Origin: JBHEPS01 sp046261635
GTDB taxonomy: Bacteria > Acidobacteriota > Thermoanaerobaculia > Gp7-AA8
DNA: 7,734 nt
Direction of reading: 5' to 3'
NCBI GenBank assembly: GCA_046261635.1
Contig: JBHEOL010000035.1
Location: 1 to 7,734, forward strand
The position numbers and the translations under genes were made by a program. The notes beneath the pieces are model-generated. The model saw only the letters and a list, made by a program, of their open reading frames with translations, made no database searches and was not told the DNA's origin. Shown here one piece after another: positions 1 through 5,992 of this stretch. Numbering within the stretch: position 1 is the first letter of the stretch; every line of letters starts with the position of its first letter.

Positions 1-801
1 GTCGACGGGCGCGCGAAGCTGGTCGTCGCGAATTTGAACGACGACGCGGCCGTCGAGCTCGTCCGTCGCGGAGGGTTCGATCTAGTGAATCATCACGCGG
101 CGCAGATCGACGTTCGCGTCTCGGTGAAGGACCCGGCGTTCGACGCGCAGACGAACGTGGTCGGCTCTCTGAAACTGATCCAGGCGGCGCTCGAGTCGGG
201 GGTGAAGAAGATCGTCTTCGCCTCGAGCGGGGGCGCCGGCTACGGGGAGCCCGAGTTCTATCCGCAGACCGAGGAGCATTCGACGCGGCCGATCTCCCCG
301 TACGGCTGCGCGAAGATCGCCATCGAGCAGTACCTCTTCTATTACAGGGCGATCCATGGCCTTCCGTCCGCCTGGATGCGGTACGCGAACGTGTACGGGC
401 CGCGGCAGCGGAAGGACGGGGAGGCGGGGGTGATCGCGATCTTCGCCGGCAAGCTGCTCGCGGGCGAGACGGCGACGATCAATGGCGACGGGGAGCAGAC
501 GCGCGACTACGTCTACGTCGGCGATGTCGTCCGGGCGAACATGGCGGTCTCCGAGTCGGAGCTCGAGGGCCCCTTCAACGTCGGAACGGGGATCGAGACG
601 AGCGTCAACGAGCTCTGGGCCGGCATCCAGAAGGCCGCCGGCCGCCAGGGGACGGCGGTCCACGCCCCGGCAAAGCTCGGCGAACAGCGCCGCAGCGTGT
701 TGGATGGCTCGAAGCTACGGAAAGCCGCGGGATTGCCGGAGCCGGTGGGGCTGGAGGAAGGGCTGCGGGAGACGGTGGAGTGGGTGGCCACGGCTTTCTA
801 G
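1..801 (+). CDS. NAD-dependent sugar-nucleotide epimerase/dehydratase (GalE-like extended SDR), 5'-truncated by window edge
   Basis: This is the C-terminal 266 residues of an extended short-chain dehydrogenase that interconverts nucleotide sugars with bound NAD, most like UDP-glucose 4-epimerases; it acts in the cytoplasm. The reading frame is open from base 1, so the gene starts outside the window and the N-terminal GxxGxxG nucleotide-binding loop is not seen. A TTG at 34 is internal. Visible family marks are NHHAAQIDVRVS (cofactor-binding strand and following helix), the FASSGG serine strand near 217-234, the catalytic YxxxK as YGCAK with Tyr at 301-303 and Lys at 313-315, RYANVYGPRQ, the GDGEQTRDYVYVGDV substrate-loop motif, and FNVGTG. 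The exact sugar cannot be read from sequence. The last codons (VATAF) and the TAG stop lie inside a REP hairpin. The next gene on this strand is the RAYT remnant; cinA faces it from the other side. Confidence 0.9.
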   Translation, partial: VDGRAKLVVANLNDDAAVELVRRGGFDLVNHHAAQIDVRVSVKDPAFDAQTNVVGSLKLIQAALESGVKKIVFASSGGAGYGEPEFYPQTEEHSTRPISPYGCAKIAIEQYLFYYRAIHGLPSAWMRYANVYGPRQRKDGEAGVIAIFAGKLLAGETATINGDGEQTRDYVYVGDVVRANMAVSESELEGPFNVGTGIETSVNELWAGIQKAAGRQGTAVHAPAKLGEQRRSVLDGSKLRKAAGLPEPVGLEEGLRETVEWVATAF

Positions 802-808
802 CCGTGGC
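780..808 (+). repeat. REP1, forward palindromic repeat overlapping the epimerase stop
   Basis: A perfect 9-bp stem, GCCACGGCT (787-795) with AGCCGTGGC (800-808), encloses the four-base loop TTCT (796-799). A GTGG tetranucleotide stands just 5' of the element (780-783), in the place where characterised REPs carry GTAG-type guide bases. The loop differs from the other three copies (TTCC) by one C-to-T at 799. The epimerase stop codon TAG (799-801) lies within the element. Confidence 0.85.
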
Positions 809-830
809 TCGTGGTTAAGGCCAAAAGGTC

Positions 831-855
831 CCACGGCTGGAAAGCCGTGGCCACC
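831..855 (-). repeat. REP2, reverse-oriented palindromic repeat
   Basis: The stem CCACGGCT (831-838) pairs with AGCCGTGG (843-850) around the loop GGAA. Read on the minus strand it matches REP1, with the usual TTCC loop. The 16 bases at 840-855 are the reverse complement of 783-798, so REP1 and REP2 can also pair with each other in one larger stem. GTGG precedes the stem when read on the minus strand. Confidence 0.85.
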
Positions 856-961
856 ACCTGTAGACACCCTGCCAGGCGCGCAGAGACGCCCACGCTAACT
901 CACTGATTCAGCGCTGGATCGCCGCGTACCCCGAAGTCAATTCTTCAGCCAGTAGCCCGCG

Positions 962-1592
962 TTGACGTTAGTTCCTCTCTCGAGCCACCCTCGGGCCGTG
1001 CTGCAGGATGGATTCTTCAAGCCTGATGGTGAGGTGCTGGTTCGCAGAGGCGATCTCCCGCATTGGCGGCAGGACGGTGCTCTCTATTTCGTGACGTTCC
1101 GTCTGAGTGATTCGCTCCCGGGAGATCTGCTGGAACGCTGGCGAAGGCAAAGGGACCGGGTGGCTGGAGCTCCACCCAAACCCGACACCATGTCAGATGG
1201 AGGACTTTGCGAGGATGTATCGCGGTCGAATCGAGCGATGGCTCGATCGTGGTAACGGCTCGTGCGCACTCCGGGAAGAAGGGGCGAAGAGTGTCGTCGA
1301 GAAGGCGCTCCGGCATTTCGACGGCGTACGATACGAGCTCGGTAAGTTCGCGATTGCTGGAAACCACGTCCACTCCACCGTCTGGACTCTTCCCGGCGTT
1401 GATCTTTCGGATGTGCTCCAGTCGTGGAAGGGATTCACGGCCTGGCGGATCGACAGGCTTCCCGGCTTCAAAGTGCGACCTCCCGATCTGCGCGGCTGCC
1501 TCTGGCAGAAGGAATCGTTCGATCACATCGTTCGAGGCCAGTCCGATCTGGACCGTATCCATCGATACATCGAAAACCACGACAGAAAGTGA
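962..1592 (+). pseudogene. REP-associated tyrosine transposase (RAYT, Y1/HUH), frameshifted
   Basis: RAYTs are single-strand DNA endonucleases related to IS200/IS605 TnpA that cut and rejoin REP palindromes. The N-terminal part (LPHWRQDGALYFVTFRLSDS, then LLERWRRQRDR) reads in one frame. The rest (WLELHPNPTP, RIERWLDRGNGS, the metal-binding HUH motif NHVHS with His at 1365-1367 and 1371-1373, LWQKESFDHIVR, and the likely nucleophile Tyr at 1566-1568 in RYIENH) reads one base further on. Removing one G from GGG at 1158-1160 joins them as a continuous protein of about 209 residues with the family's usual RxRWLxxHPxP passage. Unrepaired, the first frame ends at 1253-1255 after 97 residues. The reading ends only seven residues after the Tyr, where relatives usually continue, which also hints at decay. 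The TTG at 962 is only the most upstream start and no clear Shine-Dalgarno is seen; the true start could lie up to about 1034. A sequencing error cannot be excluded. Confidence 0.85.
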
Positions 1593-1599
1593 GATTAGA

Positions 1600-1629
1600 G
1601 TGGTGTGGCCACGGCTTTCCAGCCGTGGC
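1600..1629 (+). repeat. REP3, forward palindromic repeat
   Basis: The stem GCCACGGCT (1608-1616) and AGCCGTGGC (1621-1629) with loop TTCC (1617-1620) is identical to REP1 except for the final loop base. GTGG lies at 1600-1603. It begins eight bases after the RAYT stop codon, so the hairpin would form in the 3' end of the transposase transcript. No T-tract follows it. Confidence 0.85.
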
Positions 1630-1720
1630 ATCGTGCAGGCTGCGAGTCTGTGGGGAGAAGACAGAAAGGGTCGGACCTTCGGGTTGGGTTCTATTTTTAC
1701 GATCTGGAAGCTGGCACGAG

Positions 1721-1748
1721 CCGCGGCTGGAAAGCCGCGGCCACCTAC
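1721..1748 (-). repeat. REP4, reverse-oriented repeat with a compensated stem change, at the cinA stop
   Basis: The stem CCGCGGCT (1721-1728) pairs with AGCCGCGG (1733-1740) around the loop GGAA. Compared with REP2, the third stem pair has changed from A-T to G-C on both arms, leaving the stem intact. On the minus strand the element is preceded by GTAG (1745-1748), and this contains the TAG stop of cinA. Confidence 0.85.
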
Positions 1749-2980
1749 ATCGTCAGCCTGAGCAGGTCGAGGGCCATCTGGGTCGAGTAGAACTTCACCA
1801 TTTCGCGGGAGCCGACGAAGAGGTATTTCCGGTGGTGGCTTCCGTGGCGGTCGGCGACGGCGATGTGGACGGTGCCGACCGGCTTCTTCGCGGTGCCGCC
1901 GGTGGGGCCCGCGATGCCGGTGATGCCGATTCCCCAGGTGGTGTTGAACCTTCTCCGGACGCCGCTCGCCATGTCGCGCGCGACCTCCTCGGAGACCTCG
2001 CCGTGCTCCTCGATCAGCTTCGGGTCGACGCCGACGAGGAAGAGCTTCGCGTCGCCGGAGTAGGCGACCGCGCCCCCGAGAAAGTAGGCGGAACTTCCCG
2101 AGATGTCGGTGATCCGCGAGGCGAGAAGCCCGCCCGTGCACGATTCGGCCGTGGAGACGGTCTCCCCGCGCGAGGCGAGCTGCCTCCCGACGACCTGCTC
2201 GAGCGTCTCGTCGTCGAGGCCGAACACGCGCTCGCCGAAGATGTCGCGCAGTTCCTTCTCCATCTGGATCAGTTTCGGGTAGGCGTCGTCCGCGGCGCCG
2301 TCCGCGCGGAGGTGGACCTGAATCTCGCCGCGCGAGGCGAGGACGGTGATCGCGTCGTCGTGATGCCTGTCGTAGAAGGGGAGGAGCTTCTCCTCCACCG
2401 CCGATTCCGTCAGGCCGACCACGCGGACCGTGCGGCGGTGGATCGTCGATACCGAGGCGCTTCGCAGCCAGGGATCGAGCTCGCCGTCCACCATCGCGAG
2501 CAGCTCGTTCGGCACGCCGGGAAGGACCCACACGTGCTTCGGACGGTTGTCCCAGTTGACGTTGAGATGAAACCCGGGAGCGGTGCCGCCTCGGTTGAAC
2601 AGCGTGCGCTGGCCGGGGAAGACGAGCGCCTGCCTCCGGTTGACCTCCGGCATCTCCATATCGCGATCTGAGAACAGCTTGCGGATGTGCTCGAGAATCC
2701 GCTCGTCCTCGCGCAGCGGAATGGCGAGAACGTCCGAGATCACCTTCTTGGTCAGGTCGTCCATGGTGGGGCCGAGCCCTCCCGAGGTGATGACGATGTC
2801 GTGGCGCGAGAGGGCGTCGCGAAGCTCCTCCGCGATGATCGTCTCGTCGTCGGGCAGGACGTACTTGCGGCAGAGCGTGACGCCGTACCGCTCGAGCGAT
2901 CGCGTGATCGCGAGCGAGTTCGTATCGAGGTACGTGTGGCCGAGAAGCTCGGTTCCGATGGCGAAGATTGCTGCCTTCAT
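1745..2980 (-). CDS. cinA: CinA family protein: N-terminal molybdopterin-binding-like domain fused to C-terminal NMN amidohydrolase (PncC) domain
   Basis: The 411-residue length is normal for full-length CinA. The C-terminal PncC-type domain deamidates nicotinamide mononucleotide to nicotinate mononucleotide, feeding NAD recycling; the N-terminal COG1058/MoaB-like domain has been linked to ADP-ribose hydrolysis in some members. Both activities are family knowledge, cytoplasmic. Visible N-terminal marks are AIGTELLGHTYLDTNS (residues 7-22), TSGGLGPTMDDLT (65-77) and LPGVPNEL (153-160). The C-terminal domain shows STAESCTGG (276-284), GGAVAYSGDAK (302-312) and GIAGPTGGTAKKPVGTV (355-371). The ATG is preceded by the purine stretch GAAGGGA about eight bases upstream, a weak but plausible ribosome site. 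The gene follows ABC-F on the same strand across 102 nt that hold a dispersed repeat, so co-transcription is possible but not shown. Its TAG stop lies within REP4. The old name competence/damage-inducible protein reflects one operon context and says nothing about function here. Confidence 0.96.
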   Translation of the reverse strand: MKAAIFAIGTELLGHTYLDTNSLAITRSLERYGVTLCRKYVLPDDETIIAEELRDALSRHDIVITSGGLGPTMDDLTKKVISDVLAIPLREDERILEHIRKLFSDRDMEMPEVNRRQALVFPGQRTLFNRGGTAPGFHLNVNWDNRPKHVWVLPGVPNELLAMVDGELDPWLRSASVSTIHRRTVRVVGLTESAVEEKLLPFYDRHHDDAITVLASRGEIQVHLRADGAADDAYPKLIQMEKELRDIFGERVFGLDDETLEQVVGRQLASRGETVSTAESCTGGLLASRITDISGSSAYFLGGAVAYSGDAKLFLVGVDPKLIEEHGEVSEEVARDMASGVRRRFNTTWGIGITGIAGPTGGTAKKPVGTVHIAVADRHGSHHRKYLFVGSREMVKFYSTQMALDLLRLTM

Positions 2981-3017
2981 GAGAGGGTCCCTTCGAGAAA
3001 TTTGGTTGTTCGCATTT

Positions 3018-3053
3018 TGAGATCCTTCGTCGGCTGCGCCTCCTCAGGATGAC
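3018..3053 (-). repeat. Dispersed intergenic repeat, copy A (GTCATCCTGAGG ... GACGAAGGATCTCA)
   Basis: Read on the minus strand, this 36-bp element begins GTCATCCTGAGG and ends GAAGGATCTCA, with a short GC-rich middle. ATCCT near one end can pair with AGGAT near the other. A second copy with the same ends and a longer middle lies at 7631-7698. It occupies the 102-bp gap between the ABC-F stop and the cinA start (2981-3082). From memory, similar ends recur as dispersed repeats in several bacterial phyla; this was not checked. Confidence 0.7.
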
Positions 3054-3082
3054 TCGGGGCCGGATGCGCCTTCTCACGTTGA

Positions 3083-5059
3083 TCAGCTCACGCGCGTACG
3101 CTGGCCTTCGAGCTCATCCCATTCGCTGTACAGCTGTTCGAGCTCGGACCGGAGAGCCGCCGATTTCTCCTGCAGGAGTCGGACCCGCTCGCCGTCTTTC
3201 CAGATATTCTCCTCGCAGAGCTCCCGGTCATTCGACTCGATGGTCGCCTCCGCGGTCGCGATCCGGGCCTGGATCGCGGCGATCCGCTCCTCGACCCGCC
3301 GTAGCTCGCGCTCCCGGTGCTTCTGCTCCTCGCGGGAGAGCTGCGCCACCTTCGACGGCTCCGGTGCCTTCGCAACGAGTGGACTCCCCGCTTCGGCCGC
3401 AGCCATCCGTTCCACGACCTGCGAGTAGTTCCCCACGTGCACCTCGGCCTCGCCGTCTTCGACGATGACCAGGTGCTCGGCGATCCGGTCGATGAAGTAG
3501 CGGTCGTGCGAGACGACGATCAGCGCCCCGGTGAATCCTTCGAGCGCTTCCTCGAGCGCCTCGCGTGTGTAGACGTCGAGATGGTTCGTCGGCTCGTCCA
3601 GCAGGAGGAGGTTGCCGCCGACGTACATGATCTTCGCGAGGGCGAGCCGCCCCTTCTCACCGCCCGAAAGCGCGCTGACCTTCTTGTTGACGTCTTCGTC
3701 GAAGAAGGAGAAGCGGGCGAGATAGCTGCGCGCCTGCTCCTCGGACTGGCCGTGATCGAGATCCCAGATCTCGTCGAGCACGCGCGCCTCCGGGCGGAGG
3801 TCGCCGAGGGTCTGGTCGTAGTAGCCGGTCTGGATTCCGTGGCCGTAGCGGAGCTCTCCGCCGTGCGGATGGAGCCTGCCGGCGAGAGTCTTGAGGAGCG
3901 TCGACTTCCCGGAGCCGTTCGGCCCCATGATCGCGTAGCGCTCGCCGCGGCGGATGTTGAGATCGACGTCCCGCACGATCGTCGCGGCGGGGGCTGTCGT
4001 CCCTGGCTGCCCGTGCGACGGAGCGGCATCCGCTCCGGGTGCGACAGACCCTTTCTCGTACCCCACGGCCAGCTTCTCGGCGACGAGGGCGATCGCGCCC
4101 GAGCGCGGGCCGGCGTCGAGCCGGAATTTCGCCAGCGTCTCATCCGTCTGCGGCCGCTCGGCCAGCTCGATCTTGTCGAGCATCTTCCGGCGCGACTGCG
4201 CCTGTTTGGTCTTCTGTCCCGCGATGTTGCGCCGGATGAAGTCCTGCGTTTTTTCGATGTAATCCTGTTGGCGCTCGAACTCGACGCGCATCTGCTCCAT
4301 CCGCTCACCCCGCTGCCGGATGAAGCGGTCGTAGTTGCCGTGATACTCGATGAGCTGGCCGTGGGTCAGCTCGACGATCTTCGAAACGGTGCGGTTGAGG
4401 AACCAGCGATCATGCGAAATGACGAGATAGGCGCCCTTGTAGGATCCGAGGAACTCCTCGAGGAACTCGATGCCGCGGAGGTCGAGGTGATTGGTCGGCT
4501 CGTCGAGGAGGAGCACGTCGACCTTCGACAGGAGCATCCGAGCGAGCATCGCGCGGTTCTGCTGGCCACCGCTGAACCGGACGATCGGGCGCTCCCAGTC
4601 CTGCTTCACGAACCCGACTCCGGTCAGCACGCGCTCGACCTCGGAGTGGATGGTGTAGCCGTCGTGGTGCTCGTACTCGTGCTGGAGCTCGGAGTACTTC
4701 TCGAGCAGCCCGTCGTGGTCCTTTTCAGCGGGGTCGGCGAGGCGATGCTCGAGATCGCGCATCTTCCGCTCGATTGCGAGGACGTCGGCGAAGGCGGAGA
4801 GGACGAAGTCGAAGAGGGACGCGTCGCGGGAGGCCTCGAGGTGCTGCCCGAGGTGGCCGATCCGGAGCCCGGAAAGGCGGAAGACGTTTCCCTTCTCGGG
4901 GTCTTCCTGGCCGAGGAGGATGCGGAAGAGCGTGGTCTTCCCGGCTCCGTTGCGGCCGACGAGCCCGACCCGCTCGCCCGGGTTGTGCTGCCAGGTCGCG
5001 CCGCGGAGGATGTCGTGCGGGCCGTAGGATTTATGGAGATTTTCGAATCGGTAGAGCAT
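3083..5059 (-). CDS. ABC-F family ATPase (Uup/YheS/ABCF3-like), probable ribosome-associated translation factor
   Basis: This 658-residue soluble protein has two ABC ATPase domains and no membrane segment. ABC-F proteins bind the ribosomal E site and ease stalled translation or give antibiotic protection; they are not transporters. Domain 1 has Walker A GRNGAGKT (35-42), signature SGGQQ (163-167), Walker B LLLDEPTNHLD with Glu187 and the switch His216. The charged linker typical of ABC-F (about 241-310, with QQDYIEKTQDFIRR and KTKQAQSRRK) follows. Domain 2 has GPNGSGKS (379-386), SGGEKG (465-470), LLLLDEPTNHLD with Glu489 and His518. A C-terminal coiled coil, rich in Glu and Arg, covers about 575-655 as in Uup-like members. 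A Pro/Ala/Gly-rich stretch at about 337-360 sits just before domain 2. The ATG at 5057-5059 is preceded almost directly by GGCGGA, a poor ribosome site. It is divergent from pdxJ across a repeat-filled spacer. The subfamily, and whether it gives antibiotic resistance, cannot be decided here. Confidence 0.95.
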   Translation of the reverse strand: MLYRFENLHKSYGPHDILRGATWQHNPGERVGLVGRNGAGKTTLFRILLGQEDPEKGNVFRLSGLRIGHLGQHLEASRDASLFDFVLSAFADVLAIERKMRDLEHRLADPAEKDHDGLLEKYSELQHEYEHHDGYTIHSEVERVLTGVGFVKQDWERPIVRFSGGQQNRAMLARMLLSKVDVLLLDEPTNHLDLRGIEFLEEFLGSYKGAYLVISHDRWFLNRTVSKIVELTHGQLIEYHGNYDRFIRQRGERMEQMRVEFERQQDYIEKTQDFIRRNIAGQKTKQAQSRRKMLDKIELAERPQTDETLAKFRLDAGPRSGAIALVAEKLAVGYEKGSVAPGADAAPSHGQPGTTAPAATIVRDVDLNIRRGERYAIMGPNGSGKSTLLKTLAGRLHPHGGELRYGHGIQTGYYDQTLGDLRPEARVLDEIWDLDHGQSEEQARSYLARFSFFDEDVNKKVSALSGGEKGRLALAKIMYVGGNLLLLDEPTNHLDVYTREALEEALEGFTGALIVVSHDRYFIDRIAEHLVIVEDGEAEVHVGNYSQVVERMAAAEAGSPLVAKAPEPSKVAQLSREEQKHRERELRRVEERIAAIQARIATAEATIESNDRELCEENIWKDGERVRLLQEKSAALRSELEQLYSEWDELEGQRTRVS

Positions 5060-5118
5060 TCCGCCGGGGAGAACGGCGAGGGCGGGGCTTCGGATTCCGC
5101 GAGGGGGGGAGGGGGGCG

Positions 5119-5263
5119 ATAGGACGAATAGGACTTATAGGACGAATAGGACCTATAGGACGGAGAGACACGACGGGCCGGGTAGCGGCTTTGAATGACA
5201 GCCGCTCCCCCCGCCCGTTCTACCTATTCGTCCTATCTGTCCTATTCGTCCTATTCGTCCTAT
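5119..5263. repeat. Inverted array of 9-bp units (ATAGGACGA / TCGTCCTAT) between divergent genes
   Basis: Five head-to-tail 9-mers of the form ATAGGACNN run from 5119 to 5163 (GA, TT, GA, CT, GG as last two bases). The reverse-complement form follows as a partial unit at 5222-5227 and four units at 5228-5263 (one with CTG in place of TCG). The arms surround a 58-bp core with its own hairpin. The arms can pair over most of their length, giving a potential hairpin or cruciform of about 145 bp. The array holds nearly the whole regulatory space of both ABC-F (minus) and pdxJ (plus), ending 10 bp before the pdxJ ATG. The rest of the spacer, 5060-5118, is a G-rich stretch with no other signal I recognise. 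Confidence 0.85.
5173..5218. other. Hairpin core of the 9-mer array
   Basis: ACGGGC (5173-5178) pairs with GCCCGT (5213-5218), and AGCGGCT (5184-5190) pairs with AGCCGCT (5200-5206) around a nine-base loop. GGG at 5180-5182 can pair into the C-run at 5207-5212. It sits at the centre of the inverted 9-mer arms. There is no T-tract, so it is not a standard terminator. Confidence 0.65.
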
Positions 5264-5273
5264 CCTTGTCCTC

Positions 5274-5987
5274 ATGCGACTCGCCGTCAACATCGACCAC
5301 ATTGCCACCCTTCGCCAGGTCCGGAAGGCCGACGAGCCCGACCCGGTCGTTGCGGCCGCGCTCTGCGAGCTGGCCGGGGCGGTGGGGATCACCGTGCACA
5401 TGCGCGGAGACCGGCGCCACATCCAGGAGCGCGACGTGGAGTTGCTCCGGCAGACGGTCGGGACGTGGCTGAACGTCGAGATGGCGGCCACGCGCGAGAT
5501 GGTCCGGCTGGCGCAGCAGCTCAAGCCGCACCGGGTGACGCTCGTGCCGGAGCGGCGGGAGGAGCTGACGACCGAGGGTGGGCTCGATGTGGTGCTCCAC
5601 ACGGGGAACGTGGACGGGGCAGTGCGCGAGCTGGTGGGGTCGGGGATCGAGGTCTCGATCTTCGTCGACCCCGATCTCGAGCAGGTACGCGCCTGTCACC
5701 GCGTCGGCGCGCCGGCGCTCGAGATCAACACCGGAAAGTTCGCCGAGCAGTGGCGCGACCCGAAGAGCTCGCGCGAGCAGATCGAGAAGATCGAGAATGC
5801 CGCGCGCGCGGCGAAGAAGCTCGGCATGCGCGTCTTTGCCGGGCACGGCCTGACCTATCGCAACATCCACCCCATCACCCGCATCCAGGAGATCGAGGAG
5901 CTCAACATCGGACACTCGATCATCGCGCGGGCGAGTTTGGTGGGGCTGGAGAGAGCGGTACGGGAGATGATCGCGTTGCTCTCCTAG
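5274..5987 (+). CDS. pdxJ: Pyridoxine 5'-phosphate synthase
   Basis: PdxJ condenses 3-amino-1-hydroxyacetone 1-phosphate with 1-deoxy-D-xylulose 5-phosphate to give pyridoxine 5'-phosphate, the last ring-forming step of the DXP-dependent vitamin B6 pathway; it is a cytoplasmic TIM barrel. The 237 residues match the family length. Visible marks are VNIDHIATLRQ (residues 5-15), ITVHMRGDRRHIQ (39-51, with His42, Arg44 and His49), LNVEM with Glu69, LVPERREELTTEGG (80-93), ALEINTG (148-154), FAGHGLTYRN (188-197, with the conserved His191) and the phosphate-binding IGHSIIARA (212-220). All expected catalytic positions appear intact. The ATG start fits the family N-terminus, but it lies 10 bp after the 9-mer array and has no Shine-Dalgarno-like purines. 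The gene is divergent from ABC-F and convergent with rseP; no other B6 gene is in view. Confidence 0.97.
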   Translation: MRLAVNIDHIATLRQVRKADEPDPVVAAALCELAGAVGITVHMRGDRRHIQERDVELLRQTVGTWLNVEMAATREMVRLAQQLKPHRVTLVPERREELTTEGGLDVVLHTGNVDGAVRELVGSGIEVSIFVDPDLEQVRACHRVGAPALEINTGKFAEQWRDPKSSREQIEKIENAARAAKKLGMRVFAGHGLTYRNIHPITRIQEIEELNIGHSIIARASLVGLERAVREMIALLS

Positions 5988-5992
5988 GAAAA

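Larger units (their letters stand above)
780..1748 (+). mobile_element. REPtron-like unit: RAYT remnant with two flanking inverted REP pairs
   Basis: A RAYT gene (962-1592) is bracketed by four copies of one palindrome: REP1 (stem 787-808) and REP2 (831-850) on its left, REP3 (1608-1629) and REP4 (1721-1740) on its right. On each side the first copy reads forward and the second reads in reverse, as in BIME-type pairs. It is established that RAYTs are domesticated Y1 transposases linked to REP palindromes in their own genomes. That this RAYT acted on these REPs is inferred from adjacency. The unit fills the space between two convergent genes and its outer copies overlap both stop codons. No target-site duplication or IS-type terminal repeats are visible, so this is not called a classical insertion sequence. 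Confidence 0.8.

Noticed and set aside
34..36. TTG as the start of the epimerase gene
   Set aside because: The frame is open back to base 1 and the codons there continue the family sequence, so the start is outside the window.
787..850. REP1 and REP2 as intrinsic terminators
   Set aside because: The hairpins are strong but no T-tract follows on either strand. Their repetition on both sides of the RAYT fits REPs better.
1158..1160. Programmed ribosomal frameshift in the RAYT
   Set aside because: The site lacks a classical slippery heptamer, and RAYTs are normally encoded in one frame. A point insertion or sequencing error is simpler.
1674..1697. Rho-independent terminator downstream of the RAYT (TTCG loop followed by a T5 run)
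   Set aside because: The stem is only three or four pairs with a wobble, and the T-run is separated from it by several bases.
1424..2671. Long plus-strand open frame (415 codons) antisense to cinA
   Set aside because: It runs opposite a clear cinA gene, begins in the RAYT and crosses the REPs. Its composition (runs of Arg, Asp, Glu, Val, Gly) is that of a GC-rich shadow frame and shows no known motif.
3083..5059. ABC transporter ATPase
   Set aside because: Two fused ATPase domains with the ABC-F linker, no membrane segment and no permease gene nearby point to a ribosomal ABC-F factor.
3317..5122. 601-codon plus-strand open frame antisense to the ABC-F gene
   Set aside because: Both ATPase motif sets are intact on the minus strand; the opposite frame is a low-complexity shadow that ends in the 9-mer spacer.
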